From positions 275,193 through 339,192 of the forward strand of contig NZ_SZVO01000010.1 of NCBI RefSeq assembly GCF_005280585.1: a DNA stretch of 64,000 nt. Reading direction: 5' to 3'. Both the position numbers and the translations under genes were made by a program. Positions 1-8,950 of the stretch are shown here, one piece after another (position 1 is the first letter of the stretch; each line of letters opens with the position of its first letter). The DNA is from Dyadobacter frigoris. GTDB lineage: Bacteria; Bacteroidota; Bacteroidia; Cytophagales; Spirosomataceae. The notes under the pieces are model-generated. The model was given only the letters and a program-made list of their open reading frames with translations, ran no database searches and had not been told where the DNA came from.

Positions 1-168
1 TATCTCAACAGAAACTGCCAGAGATCTCCTGACTAAAAAGAATATTTTTATGTCGTATAACATGCTTTTCTAAACCATTTATCCCAATGAGCCGACCAAC
101 TTCGTACTGATAAGGGTAATTATGGATAAAGCTTAACTTATTTCATTTAAATAAGTTATTTTAGTAAA
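1..168. other. Non-coding left edge
   Basis: No gene, repeat or RNA is recognised in this stretch. It is AT-rich and ends just before the first open frame. Confidence 0.4.
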
Positions 169-462
169 TTGATAGACCTTACGCAACTAATAAGCTCCTT
201 CATGACTGACAGCCATTTTGAAGAATCAACTATCCGAAAACTGATTATTGTCGTTACCGGAATTGACATTTTTCAAATTGAGAACTACGAATTTAATAAT
301 CCCCGGCAAGACCCGAATGCACCTATCGTTATCCATTTCAAAATAACATCGATGCAAGGCATGAATTATAAATTAAAATCCACCAGAAGTGAATTCAGGG
401 GGCTTTGTGAATCAGATTTCGATACTTTCAATCAATTCTTTCGGCAATTTGCTCAAAAATAA
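169..462 (+). CDS. Hypothetical small protein, 97 aa
   Basis: I do not recognise this protein. It would be a soluble protein of 97 residues from a TTG start, or 86 residues from the ATG at 202. The N-terminal part could form an amphipathic helix, and the middle (residues 45-75) looks like beta strand, with an IVIHFKITS segment. There is no signal peptide or membrane segment. It stands alone, facing the convergent serine-hydrolase gene. No catalytic motif is visible. The choice of start is uncertain because no ribosome-binding site helps in this phylum. Confidence 0.5.
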   Translation: MIDLTQLISSFMTDSHFEESTIRKLIIVVTGIDIFQIENYEFNNPRQDPNAPIVIHFKITSMQGMNYKLKSTRSEFRGLCESDFDTFNQFFRQFAQK

Positions 463-652
463 AAAGACATGGTGTATTGCCTCTCCATCTTTCAAACATC
501 CAGATTTTTTGGCAATTTCAGCAATACCAACTAAAATAGATGGATATTGTTTGCCAGCATTCAAGTCTATGACCTTAAAACGCACCCAAGGTTTAATTTG
601 CAACCATTCTAATCACCTGATTGAGTCAGATGATTACCCTCACCTTCGGGTT

Positions 653-1702
653 CTACTCTATAACATCCCGGATCATTTTTCTAATTTCAAGACTGGTCAG
701 GTTACTTTTTTTAGGTGTAGTTTGCGTAAGTATAATTCCGGCAATCTTATTTTTGGAATCCTGCCATGGATGCGTTCCGAAAAGTCCAGGGCTACTGCTT
801 TCGAACACATGGCCGTTTACATCCACAACATCAAGCCAGTTGCCCATTCCGTACCGGATAGAGGAATTTAGATATGGAGAAAAAGGATTGGTTGCATACG
901 GCGTAGCCTTTATAACCGCTCCATTTGTTTGATCAGACAGCATAACTGCCAGTGCATTTTCGCTTAAAACCCGCTTTCCTGCATAAGTCCCTTTGTTTAC
1001 AATCATTTCCAAAAATTTCAGATAATCTGCCGCAGACGTATTTGCCCCGCCAGCTATAATTGGATTGGATGCCGAACCATAACGGACATTCATCTGACAC
1101 GGGTATCCTATCTTTTCATTAAATAAATCCTGCCATGATTTGCCTGATACAAGCTCGGCAATCCTGCCTCCAATGTGCATGCCTGAACTTCCATAGCTAA
1201 ACGCAGATCCAGGAGAAAATACAAGGGGAACATACAACGCAATAGAATCAACAGCTGCGGCCAGGGTAATATCACGCTGATATTCGTATCCCTGCTTTGA
1301 ATCCCCGTCAAAACCAGCAGTATGCGAAAACAGTTGCCTGATGGTAATATTGCCCTTTTTATTCGCCGTGAAGATGGGTAGAAACTTACCAACCGTATCA
1401 TCGGGCGAAATTTTATGGTCATCAACCAAACTCATGATCACTGCCGCGGACAGCCATTTAGAAGCAGACGCGATCGGCTTGACGCTCGTTGAATCCAGGC
1501 CTATTGCTTTGTGGTAGATCAGCTTTCCGTTTTGCGATACCAGCACGACTACCTGGTCATTATAATCCGCCACATTTGTTTCAATGAATTTATCTACCGC
1601 GGTGAAATCATAGGAAGGAGTTGAATCATCCGGGACAACGCTTTGTGTGCTACATGCCAAAGAAATCAGCGCAACAAAAGAAGAAATCAAGATTTTTATC
1701 AT
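653..1702 (-). CDS. Serine hydrolase, class C beta-lactamase-like lipoprotein
   Basis: Predicted penicillin-binding-protein-like or esterase-type serine hydrolase of the beta-lactamase class C fold (349 aa, usual length). A short signal peptide ends in a lipobox (LAC, Cys near residue 17), so it should be a lipoprotein of the periplasm or outer membrane. The SxxK motif is S79-A-S-K82, the second motif is Tyr170 in YGS, and LFSHTAG at 125-131 is typical of this family. A C-terminal FGTHPW region probably takes the place of the KTG/HTG box. Substrate cannot be told from sequence: D-amino peptides, esters or beta-lactams are all possible. It precedes no obvious partner, and the two small genes upstream on the same strand may be separate. 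Confidence 0.8.
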   Translation of the reverse strand: MIKILISSFVALISLACSTQSVVPDDSTPSYDFTAVDKFIETNVADYNDQVVVLVSQNGKLIYHKAIGLDSTSVKPIASASKWLSAAVIMSLVDDHKISPDDTVGKFLPIFTANKKGNITIRQLFSHTAGFDGDSKQGYEYQRDITLAAAVDSIALYVPLVFSPGSAFSYGSSGMHIGGRIAELVSGKSWQDLFNEKIGYPCQMNVRYGSASNPIIAGGANTSAADYLKFLEMIVNKGTYAGKRVLSENALAVMLSDQTNGAVIKATPYATNPFSPYLNSSIRYGMGNWLDVVDVNGHVFESSSPGLFGTHPWQDSKNKIAGIILTQTTPKKSNLTSLEIRKMIRDVIE

Positions 1703-1720
1703 TTCTATTTTAATAAAAGG

Positions 1721-2299
1721 TCAATATTTTTTTTCAGGATCCCAAAGAAGAAATAAAGCTGGCCTCACCGATTGTCCAGCCCCAATACGCTCTAAGCGTG
1801 CTAAAAAAACGCCGGCTGCATTACCATTGTACTTGATCACGATCTCTTTTAACTCTTTTCTCCATCTCTCCCGGTCAGCCCTGGTATCCAGTCCGATCTG
1901 ATCAATCGTTTTTTCATGTTTATCGGCAATCGAAAATGCTTCCATCATGATCTTCCGGACCTGTTTTCGTTCGGATAGATTCATTGTTGTTTGGGTTTCG
2001 TCCAGTTCTTTGCCATCCATTCTTTCCATAAACGTCCGGTTTGACGCTTTCCTTGCTTTGCGTATCTCTGCTAATTGCATTCTCAGCCCAGAGATTTGTC
2101 TCTTTTCAAGTTCGGTCAATTCGTTTTCCAGAATTTCCCGTTTCAGCTTCATAACCGGCTGAACATGGGTCAAGATGTAGGCTTTCAATTCGCTGCGAAG
2201 TGCCTGATCAACCTTTTTGTCCTGTGCTCGTACTTTTACGACCATCAGCAGGCAAGCGATTCCAATGGCGGCTACTGCTATTTTTTTCATCGTTTTCAT
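1721..2299 (-). CDS. Periplasmic coiled-coil protein, unknown function
   Basis: A 192 aa protein with an N-terminal signal peptide (KKIAVAAIGIACLLMVV, cleavage near VRA-Q). The rest is highly charged and helical, rich in Lys, Arg and Glu, and suggests a coiled coil through residues 35-160. It is separated by only two bases from the next upstream gene (2302-2676), which has the same general build, so the two are probably co-transcribed. Such small charged periplasmic helical proteins resemble Spy/CpxP-like chaperones, but the LTxxQ signature is not clear here. Function is unassigned. Confidence 0.7.
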   Translation of the reverse strand: MKTMKKIAVAAIGIACLLMVVKVRAQDKKVDQALRSELKAYILTHVQPVMKLKREILENELTELEKRQISGLRMQLAEIRKARKASNRTFMERMDGKELDETQTTMNLSERKQVRKIMMEAFSIADKHEKTIDQIGLDTRADRERWRKELKEIVIKYNGNAAGVFLARLERIGAGQSVRPALFLLWDPEKKY

Positions 2300-2301
2300 G
2301 T

Positions 2302-2676
2302 TTAGTGTCGTTGCTCTCTTAATTTATCTTTCATTTCCTGTTGCTGTTTTTGAAACTGATCGAACTGTTGACGAGTAAGCACTCCTTTCAATTCTGCCTC
2401 TTTATCATTATTGATCGACTTAAAGGCTTTGAACCTGGACATTTTGCTGCCTGCACCCTGAATGACAGGATCCATCTTTTGAGCATATTTCAGATTGATT
2501 TGTCCAACTTTTTCAGTTTGTACTGCATCCAGTTTTAACGAAGTGGTCATTCTTTCGGTCTGCCATTTGGCACGCTGGCCGGCTGGCATCTCCTTCAATT
2601 CACTTTGGGCGAATAGTTGAGCTGCTGCAAACATTAAACTGAGGAAAGTTGTGATTATTACAATTGTTTTTTTCAT
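2302..2676 (-). CDS. Small Spy/CpxP-like periplasmic protein (DUF4890-like)
   Basis: A 124 aa secreted protein with a signal peptide ending at AQLFAQ. The mature part is helical and ends in LTRQQFDQFQKQQQEM, close to the LTxxQ repeat of Spy/CpxP periplasmic chaperones. Many Bacteroidota carry such proteins next to stress regulators. The first gene of a two-gene unit with 1721-2299, it diverges from the LytS-type kinase at 2934. The assignment to the Spy/CpxP-like group comes from overall build and this one motif, so a specific role is not claimed. Confidence 0.7.
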   Translation of the reverse strand: MKKTIVIITTFLSLMFAAAQLFAQSELKEMPAGQRAKWQTERMTTSLKLDAVQTEKVGQINLKYAQKMDPVIQGAGSKMSRFKAFKSINNDKEAELKGVLTRQQFDQFQKQQQEMKDKLREQRH

Positions 2677-2933
2677 GGTTAAAAGATTTGATTATTAGAC
2701 AATGTCGTTTGACAATTCAAAACAACAAATAAGCTTTCCTCACAAAAAACTTATTCTGCCAATCACCAGATCTTTCAATTGAACGTACTCTACCTGCCCA
2801 TGAGTGAAATTTAACCCATCCGGAACCTTTGAAAGGAAAAAGCGATGAATTCAGGGGATGAAAATGGAAGTTCATTGGGTATTTTTTAAAATTTCGCCCT
2901 TTTCTGCTACCATTGCGGTATAATCTGCTATTC

Positions 2934-3974
2934 ATGAATAATTTGTCCAGGCAATTCCAACATTCAACTAATCCACATTTATTGTGGATTAGTTACTGGC
3001 TGATATGGGTACTGATGCTTTCGAGCTTCCAGGAATTTGACCATGCTGCCTGGGCAGCTACAGTTAATGTGAGCGCCCAGGCAGCAGTTGCTTATATCAA
3101 CATCCGTTTTTTAATCCCTGAATTTTTCGAAAAAAGAAAATACATGCTATATGGATTGATTGCTTTCCTCGTACTGTTTGCATTTACGAAGGTTCATCTT
3201 ACCTTGGTTGAGCCGAATTTGCAGACAACCTCCTGGGGAAGGGAACTTCGATTTCCCAGAGCATTCCAGTTTACCAGGATCTATCTGTTTTTATTTATTA
3301 TTCTTATCATCAGTACGGCCTACAAATTCGCGGCAGACCGATTTCAAACGTTAAGCCGGCAATCCGAGCTTGCTAAAAAGCAACTTGAAATTGAACTGGA
3401 AACACTCAAAAATCAGATCAATCCCCACTTTTTGTTTAATACACTCAACAACATTTACACGCTCGCTTACCTGAAAGACGACAATGCTGCCCCGATGATC
3501 ATGAAGCTCTCCGAGCTATTACGTTACATGTTATATGAATGCCAAACCCAGAAAGTTTCGTTGGAGAAAGAAGTCCGTTTCTTGGAAAATATTGTTGAAA
3601 TGCAGAAATTAAAATCTGAAACGCATTTTAACCGTGTAAGTTTAGAAGTTCGCGGCATTCGTTCAGAGCACTCGATCGCTCCGCTTCTGATACTTGGCTT
3701 TGTTGAAAACAGCTTTAAACATTCGGATCTTGACGTTAATCACGATGGATTTATCCAAATAGATCTGTTTGTGGATGATTCGAAGTTTATCTGTTTCACT
3801 TGTACGAACACTAAAAGGGAAGTCGAAAAAATGGCAACAGAATCCGGCGGAATTGGACTGCTCAATACCAAAAAGCGACTGGAACTGATATATGGAGCAA
3901 ATTATAATTTAGAAATCACGGAGACTGCTGATCAGTACCAGGTATCCTTAAAGCTGCCCGCTTATGAAAATTAA
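2934..3974 (+). CDS. LytS-type sensor histidine kinase (His_kinase family PF06580)
   Basis: Membrane sensor kinase that should phosphorylate the LytTR regulator encoded next. Four hydrophobic segments occupy roughly residues 15-130, followed by a short helical linker. The histidine box INPHFLFNTLNN has its His near residue 165. The ATP-binding N box is FVENSFKHS and the glycine box is GGIGLLN, typical of the LytS/YehU class, which lacks a classical HisKA domain. I start at 2934 (MNNLSRQF) rather than the in-frame ATG at 2913. It overlaps the next gene by 11 bases, so translation is coupled. No sensory domain is recognisable beyond the membrane part. Confidence 0.92.
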   Translation: MNNLSRQFQHSTNPHLLWISYWLIWVLMLSSFQEFDHAAWAATVNVSAQAAVAYINIRFLIPEFFEKRKYMLYGLIAFLVLFAFTKVHLTLVEPNLQTTSWGRELRFPRAFQFTRIYLFLFIILIISTAYKFAADRFQTLSRQSELAKKQLEIELETLKNQINPHFLFNTLNNIYTLAYLKDDNAAPMIMKLSELLRYMLYECQTQKVSLEKEVRFLENIVEMQKLKSETHFNRVSLEVRGIRSEHSIAPLLILGFVENSFKHSDLDVNHDGFIQIDLFVDDSKFICFTCTNTKREVEKMATESGGIGLLNTKKRLELIYGANYNLEITETADQYQVSLKLPAYEN

Positions 3975-4707
3975 TTGTTTGGTGATTGATGATGAGCTGC
4001 TTGCAAGAAGACTTCTATCGGATTACATCGGCAAAATTCCGGGTCTAAACCTGGTTGCTGCCTGTTCGAGCGCGATGGAAGCGCAAGGTATTTTGCAAGA
4101 TCAAAAGATTGATCTGATGTTTCTTGATATACAGATGCCTCAGCTGAGCGGCATTGCCTTTTTGCAATCCTTGCAAAAAAAGCCCGTCACCATTTTTACC
4201 ACGGCATACACCGAATATGCGATCAAAGGCTTTGAGCTTTCTGTGCTGGATTATCTTATAAAGCCAATTTCGTTCGAAAGATTTTTCCAGGCCGTAAACC
4301 GGGCTTCGGAGTATATTAGCCACATACAACAAATTCCAAAAACAGGATTAACCGATCCAAATCCGGCAGCCCGGAATGTTTCTTCACAGGAATTTATTTT
4401 TGTGAAATCCGATTACAGTATCCACAAAATCCTGTACGATGAGATTGATTATATAGAGGCCTATGGCGAATACATTCTGATTTATACCGGAAAAGAAAAG
4501 ATTATGACGCTGGTACCTCTTGGGAAAATAGAAGGTTTGCTCCCGTCTCCAAAGTTCATGCGTGTTCACCGCTCATTCATCATTAATTTTGGAAAAATTG
4601 ATTCCATTCAGGGAAATATCATTCATCTTAAAGGGAAAGAAATTCCAATCAGCAAAACTTACAGGGATGTGTTAATGAATCTGGTAAACAGGGATCAGCT
4701 GTTTTAA
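3964..4707 (+). CDS. LytTR-family response regulator
   Basis: A DNA-binding response regulator, partner of the preceding kinase. The receiver domain (1-120) has the acidic pair D9-D10, the phospho-acceptor Asp55 in FLDIQMP, and the conserved Lys in LIKPISF. Residues about 140-245 form a LytTR DNA-binding domain with the characteristic MRVHRSFIIN and ISKTYRD segments. It overlaps the kinase by 11 bases. Its stop overlaps the end of the convergent TlpA-like gene by 4 bases. Targets are unknown; such pairs often act on a neighbouring gene. Confidence 0.93.
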   Translation: MKINCLVIDDELLARRLLSDYIGKIPGLNLVAACSSAMEAQGILQDQKIDLMFLDIQMPQLSGIAFLQSLQKKPVTIFTTAYTEYAIKGFELSVLDYLIKPISFERFFQAVNRASEYISHIQQIPKTGLTDPNPAARNVSSQEFIFVKSDYSIHKILYDEIDYIEAYGEYILIYTGKEKIMTLVPLGKIEGLLPSPKFMRVHRSFIINFGKIDSIQGNIIHLKGKEIPISKTYRDVLMNLVNRDQLF

Positions 4708-5294
4708 CGGATCATCTCGGTGATCATATTCACCAGCTTTGGGTTACTATAATCAGCGGCACCTTCCTGCCTGAATACGATTCCTCCGTCTTTGTCCAGG
4801 ATGACTGTGGTTGGAATTGTCCCTTGCATAAAAAAAGTAGGTATCGCACTGACAGAACTCACGACATTCAAATTATATTGATGTTGCTTCATGAAGTTAT
4901 TTGACTTTTCAAAATTACCATCGACATCCACCATCAGAAATACAACATTTTCATTCCGCCCAAACCGGTCATGTAATGCATTAATTGATGGCATCTCAGC
5001 AATACATGGCGGGCACCAGGTTGCCCAGAAATTAATGAATACAACTTTACCTTTAAGCGATGTCAGATCAACTATGTCCCCAGAATCATCTTTGAAAAGG
5101 ATGTTCGGCAAAGGCTCAGCTGCCTTATTGTCATTCTGTATTTTATCTATCCTGGGCTGAAACAGGCCGATTTTCATCAAATTTTGAATCGTCCATCCCT
5201 TAACCTGAGGACTTATTACCATGGCAGCGGCAAATATTATCAGTACTGCCGAAAATATATTTGAGGTCGAAAACCATTCTTTTTTCATATTCAT
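4704..5294 (-). CDS. TlpA/ResA-like membrane-anchored thioredoxin
   Basis: Periplasmic thiol-disulfide oxidoreductase. One N-terminal membrane anchor lies at residues about 13-30. The thioredoxin fold follows, with NFWATWCPPC giving the active-site CPPC at Cys94-Cys97, and a cis-proline region IPTTVILD near 158-165. Proteins of this kind reduce apo-cytochromes or other extracytoplasmic thiols. A second Met at residue 3 is an alternative start. It heads a same-strand run with the DUF2892, rhodanese and MBL genes, fitting a sulfur or thiol redox theme, though a 88-base gap separates it from the DUF2892 gene. Confidence 0.9.
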   Translation of the reverse strand: MNMKKEWFSTSNIFSAVLIIFAAAMVISPQVKGWTIQNLMKIGLFQPRIDKIQNDNKAAEPLPNILFKDDSGDIVDLTSLKGKVVFINFWATWCPPCIAEMPSINALHDRFGRNENVVFLMVDVDGNFEKSNNFMKQHQYNLNVVSSVSAIPTFFMQGTIPTTVILDKDGGIVFRQEGAADYSNPKLVNMITEMIR

Positions 5295-5382
5295 ATTGAC
5301 CTGTTATTTTTCAGCTTTCTATCAATAACCGTCCTTTATATCCTGATCGTTCCTGGCCAGACCTCCAAACATCCAAATGGAA

Positions 5383-5589
5383 TTACTTTGTCGATTTGTT
5401 TGAATGAAATCCAAGAATCGAATACAGAGGACAAAAGCTAATGAAGCTGGTTAGCATAAAAACACCTGCAAATACAAGCAGCACGATCGCGACTGTACCT
5501 GAGATAATATTGGTATAATAAAGGATCACAATAGCAACGGCGATCAGCACGCGCAAGACCCGGTCGAGTATTCCCATGTTTGCTTTCAT
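5383..5589 (-). CDS. DUF2892 inner-membrane protein
   Basis: A 68 aa protein with two membrane helices (about 10-28 and 31-50) followed by the signature FCPLYSILGF of the DUF2892 family, the same domain found at the C-terminus of the YgaP rhodanese of E. coli. MKANMGILDRVLRVLIAV is typical of its N-terminus. In many Bacteroidota it sits beside rhodanese and MBL-rhodanese genes, as here. It is likely involved in membrane-associated handling of sulfane sulfur, but the molecular role is unproven. Confidence 0.88.
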   Translation of the reverse strand: MKANMGILDRVLRVLIAVAIVILYYTNIISGTVAIVLLVFAGVFMLTSFISFCPLYSILGFHSNKSTK

Positions 5590-5710
5590 TGTTTTCAGAT
5601 TAGTTTAGACCAGCCATGATGATAAATCCCGGAAGTGTCTCAGTTTGTCCCTACGCAGCAGATATACGCCGGGCTGTTTTACTATTTCCGGAATAGTTTA
5701 AAAAATGTCT

Positions 5711-6019
5711 TTATTGAATTTTTCTTTGAAGGTTTCCCCAAGCACCGCCGTTGTAAACTTCAATTCCTGCCTTTTTCAAAACCTCCGCTGCCAGCCCACT
5801 TCGGGCACCGCTCCGACAGCAGGTGATTACAGGTTTTCCGCCCCTTTTTAAAAGCGCCGACTTTGAGCTCATTGTATCGAGCGGCATATTAACGCTGCCC
5901 TCAATGTGACCTGATGCAAACTCCTGCGGACTACGTACGTCAACGATAACTGCGCCTGCATCAACCAGACTTTTAAAGTCTGTCTTGCTAGTTCCGAATA
6001 ATATTGAAATAATTCCCAT
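5711..6019 (-). CDS. Single-domain rhodanese
   Basis: Sulfurtransferase that moves sulfane sulfur through a cysteine persulfide. The rhodanese domain carries DVRSPQEFASGHI and the active-site loop CCRSGARS, with the second Cys as the catalytic residue. An in-frame ATG at 6049 would overlap the upstream gene by 22 bases. I prefer the ATG at 6019 (MGIISILFG), which gives 102 aa and matches the usual family N-terminus. It directly follows the MBL-rhodanese fusion and is surely co-transcribed with it. It would accept sulfur from, or pass it to, the persulfide dioxygenase. Confidence 0.9.
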   Translation of the reverse strand: MGIISILFGTSKTDFKSLVDAGAVIVDVRSPQEFASGHIEGSVNMPLDTMSSKSALLKRGGKPVITCCRSGARSGLAAEVLKKAGIEVYNGGAWGNLQRKIQ

Positions 6020-6027
6020 AATCATCT

Positions 6028-7449
6028 TTATAATAGTGTACTTGGACAAACGAAGTTGCTTACTTCAAACTTACCAGACTCCTTGATCGCCTTAAACCCT
6101 CCTTGTATATCAATCAGATTGTCACATCCCCTTGCTTTCAGGATAGAATTAAAGATCATCGAGCGGTAGCCACCCGCACAATGCACCGCGTACGTTTTGC
6201 TTCGATCGATCTGAGCCAGATTATCATTAAGATAGTCGAGGGGAATGTTTTCCGCACCAATGACATGCTCTGAATCAAATTCACTTGCTTTGCGAACATC
6301 GAGAATTATTAGGGAAGGATCATATTTCAAACGTTCGCTTACCTGCCCGACATTCAGCGATTCGATTTGGTCAACTTCCCTACCGGCTGTAATCCATGCA
6401 ATGATCCCGCCTTTCAAATACCCGATCGTATAATCGTAACCAACGCGCGCAAGACGCGTCACGACTTCTTGTTCCCGCCCCGGCTCCGTAATCAGTAAAA
6501 TTTTCTGCTTGATGTCCGGTATCATCGTACCCACCCATGGCGCGAAACTTCCATTGATTCCGATGTTGATGGAATTGGGTATAAAACCTTTGGCAAAAAT
6601 CTCTGCATCCCGGGTATCGAGCATCACCGCATCCGTTTCATTAGCAGCTGTTTCAAAGGCCGCAGGTTCCAGTGCATGCGTTCCACGTTCGAGTACTGTA
6701 TCAATGCTTTCGTATCCCCGGATATTCATCATCACATTTTCCGGAAAATAAGCGGGTGGCGGCATCAGGCCGTCTGTCACCTCTTTCACAAATTCACCTT
6801 TGGTCATATCAGCCCGCAGCGCGTAGTTAAACATTTTCTGGTTACCCAGCGTATCGGTCGTTTCCTTGCTCATATTTTTGCCACAGGCACTTCCGGCGCC
6901 GTGGGCAGGATACACAATAATGTCATCAGAGAGCGGCATAATTTTCTCACGTAAAGAGTCAAAAAGGTGTTCGGCCAGCTTTTGCTGTGTTAGATCAGCT
7001 GAAATTTTTTGTGCCAGATCCGGACGTCCCACATCTCCAATAAACAGCGTATCCCCCGTAAAAATCCCGACCTCTTTGCCCTGCTCATCTTTTAAAAGAA
7101 AACAAGTACTTTCCATCGTGTGCCCCGGCGTATAGAGGACCGTAAAAGTGACATCACCCACTTTCAAAATCTGACCATCCAAGGCTACGAGCGCTTTGAA
7201 GCCTGGTTTGGCGGTTGGGCCGAAGACGATTTGAGCACCCGTTTTTTCAGCAAGGTCAATATGGCCTGATACAAAGTCTGCATGAAAATGCGTTTCGAGC
7301 ACATACTTTATCTTTGCTCCATCTTTTTTTGCCCGGTTGATGTAAGGCTCCACCTCACGAAGCGGATCAATGACCACCGCCTCTCCATTACTTTCAATAT
7401 AATATGCGCCCTGCGCAAGACACCCCGTATAGATCTGCTCGATTTGCAT
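6028..7449 (-). CDS. Persulfide dioxygenase-like MBL hydrolase fused to two rhodanese domains
   Basis: Predicted ETHE1/BLH-type enzyme that oxidises glutathione persulfide to sulfite, in the cytoplasm. Residues 1-240 are a metallo-beta-lactamase fold with the iron/zinc ligands H54, H56 and D58 in THFHAD and further ligands in GHTMEST and FTGDTLF. Two rhodanese domains follow (about 265-350 and 365-465). The first lacks a cysteine in its active loop (LITEPGREQ) and is probably inactive; the second has the loop HCAGGYRS with a catalytic Cys. At 473 aa it matches the MBL-rhodanese-rhodanese architecture. A Crp-like site lies 75 bp upstream. Confidence 0.92.
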   Translation of the reverse strand: MQIEQIYTGCLAQGAYYIESNGEAVVIDPLREVEPYINRAKKDGAKIKYVLETHFHADFVSGHIDLAEKTGAQIVFGPTAKPGFKALVALDGQILKVGDVTFTVLYTPGHTMESTCFLLKDEQGKEVGIFTGDTLFIGDVGRPDLAQKISADLTQQKLAEHLFDSLREKIMPLSDDIIVYPAHGAGSACGKNMSKETTDTLGNQKMFNYALRADMTKGEFVKEVTDGLMPPPAYFPENVMMNIRGYESIDTVLERGTHALEPAAFETAANETDAVMLDTRDAEIFAKGFIPNSINIGINGSFAPWVGTMIPDIKQKILLITEPGREQEVVTRLARVGYDYTIGYLKGGIIAWITAGREVDQIESLNVGQVSERLKYDPSLIILDVRKASEFDSEHVIGAENIPLDYLNDNLAQIDRSKTYAVHCAGGYRSMIFNSILKARGCDNLIDIQGGFKAIKESGKFEVSNFVCPSTLL

Positions 7450-7494
7450 ATCCTAAAATGTTTAAGATTTAAAGTATTATTTGAATTAACGATA

Positions 7495-7538
7495 CAAAGT
7501 TCGGAAGGTCTCCGCTGCCGGTCAGTGATAATTGTCAC
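7495..7538 (-). promoter_or_regulatory. Crp/Fnr-type operator and -7 element of the sulfur operon
   Basis: On the minus strand the 14-bp palindrome GTGACAATTATCAC (7538-7525) is followed by the -7-like box GAACTTTG (7502-7495). The distance from the first G to the box's conserved A is 37 bp. The centre is therefore about 41 bp before the predicted start, a class II activator position. It faces the MBL-rhodanese gene. The same geometry is seen at 7918-7961. Confidence 0.7.
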
Positions 7539-7597
7539 CTAGAAAAAGAAAATTCAGAAACAAAAAGAATTTCATCAAGTTATTTATACGATGGCTA

Positions 7598-7875
7598 CTA
7601 ACGCTCATTTTCTGGGCTTACCCTATCTTCACCGTTCGTTCCGAGAAGAATTTGAGCATATACCCACATTTCGATCAACTCCTTTGAAATAATGTAAATG
7701 CCCGTCACCAGCCAAATCCTTTTTTTAATAAAGCCGCATCTACGCAGTTAGCCAGCACACCTCCGATGATGATTCCGACCATGGCGATAGCCGCTATTTT
7801 CAGCAGAAAGATCCAGTCGATCAAGCCCAGTGAAACACCAATAAACACAGACGCTATGTAAGCTGCAATTTCCAT
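7598..7875 (-). pseudogene. TauE/SafE sulfite exporter remnant with internal deletion
   Basis: The start MEIAAYIASVFIGVSLGLI is the exact kind of N-terminus seen in TauE/SafE anion exporters. It then jumps without the family's GGGGS motif to IAAIAMVGIIIGG...LLKKGFGW, which resembles their C-terminal helix. A stop follows at 7705. In another frame the usual ending continues (GIYIISKEL, to a stop at 7598). So about three quarters of a roughly 250-residue gene is lost and the tail is frameshifted. An intact copy here would export the sulfite made by the neighbouring persulfide dioxygenase. Family identification is from memory of the termini. Confidence 0.7.
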
Positions 7876-7917
7876 TTTCGTATCAATTATAATCCAAAAG
7901 CATTGAACCACCGGAAA

Positions 7918-7961
7918 GTGATAAAAGTCACATAAGGAAAATATTATTATATCGAACTTTA
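7918..7961 (+). promoter_or_regulatory. Crp/Fnr-type operator and -7 element of the crp gene
   Basis: The palindrome GTGATAAAAGTCAC (7918-7931) lies 37 bp before the conserved A of GAACTTTA (7954-7961), the same layout as the sulfur-operon site. It points to the Crp/Fnr gene at 8075, with a leader of about 105 nt, and suggests positive autoregulation. The recognition residues of that protein fit a GTGAT half-site. Confidence 0.68.
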
Positions 7962-8074
7962 CAATCATTGAATTGTCACCAGCCTTAGAATCCTTCTGGC
8001 CATTCAAATGGAAGGAACGTTTTTGAATGAGTTTGATTTATTACCCTATGCATTGCCTTATTAGTTAGCTCTCT

Positions 8075-8719
8075 ATGACTGAAAAAATATCTTATTATCT
8101 TGACAACGTTTTTCCCGATTTTGAGCCTGAGCTAAAACAGCGCCTGACAAAACTTTGCATGCTGCGAGAAATACCTGCGGGAGAAATCATCATACGAAAA
8201 GGACAATTTATAAAACACACGTTACTTATCGGAAGCGGCCGGGTTAAACTGTACCGTCAGGGAGATGACGGAGAAGAAGCCTTTATTTATGAACTGGAAG
8301 CAGGCAGTGCCTGTGCGTTATCGATGATCTGTAACACAAAACAGGAAGCCAGCGAGATCATGGCCAAAACAGTGGAAGACACCGTTGCGATCATGATCCC
8401 GATCCGGCTGATGGACGAGCTGATGCAACAATACAAAACGTGGTACTACTTTGTTATTGCTAACTACCGGGCCCGTTTTGAAGAGCTGCTCTCTGTTTTT
8501 GACAATGTAGTCTTCAAAGGAATGGATGAAAGGCTGGAATTCTATCTGAAAAACCAGTTTGAAAGAAACAAAAACAATATTTTGTCCATTACGCATCAGG
8601 AAATTGCTAATGACCTGAATTCGTCCCGTGAGGTCATATCCAGATTGTTAAAAAAAATGGAACAGGAGAAAAAAATAAGATTACTGAGAAATAGTATCGA
8701 ATGGCTTGGTAGAATTTAA
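8075..8719 (+). CDS. Crp/Fnr-family transcriptional regulator
   Basis: A one-component regulator of 214 aa. Residues 1-125 form a cyclic-nucleotide-binding-like beta barrel and 150-212 a winged helix. The recognition helix SSREVISRLL supplies R185, E186, S189 and R190. Arg and Glu as in Crp plus Ser-Arg as in Fnr predict a GTGAT half-site, which is exactly what is found upstream of it and of several operons here. It lacks the N-terminal four-cysteine cluster of Fnr, but has Cys80 and Cys86 (SACALSMICN), a pair I recall as common in this Bacteroidota subgroup. It diverges from the sulfur operon. It is the prime candidate for the regulator of the proposed regulon. Confidence 0.93.
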   Translation: MTEKISYYLDNVFPDFEPELKQRLTKLCMLREIPAGEIIIRKGQFIKHTLLIGSGRVKLYRQGDDGEEAFIYELEAGSACALSMICNTKQEASEIMAKTVEDTVAIMIPIRLMDELMQQYKTWYYFVIANYRARFEELLSVFDNVVFKGMDERLEFYLKNQFERNKNNILSITHQEIANDLNSSREVISRLLKKMEQEKKIRLLRNSIEWLGRI

Positions 8720-8950
8720 TGAAGAAATCATCCTGATTCCCCTGCAAGAATCTCTTTGAAAGCACCTTCTGAGCATTAACAGAAATTCTATTCTCTTTGA
8801 TATAGCTGCCGACAGCTGCCCAGAAATGCGATATGTAAGCCGGGCACGTTTCTTTCTCAGACGTCAGCAAGAACATCTTCAAATACGATGGGGTATTTCC
8901 AAAGCCAAACTACTAGCGTTATCTTCGCCGTGAAAACAAACGGGAACAAG
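8720..8950. other. Intergenic region before the two-component/RND block
   Basis: No gene is supported. Open frames on both strands look spurious. No GTGAT-type operator was seen; the promoter of the regulator at 8951 should lie here. Confidence 0.4.

Noticed and set aside
412..603. A minus-strand frame of 63 codons opposite the first gene and the hydrolase end
   Set aside because: The protein looks possible but overlaps the plus-strand gene and has no upstream signals; not enough support.
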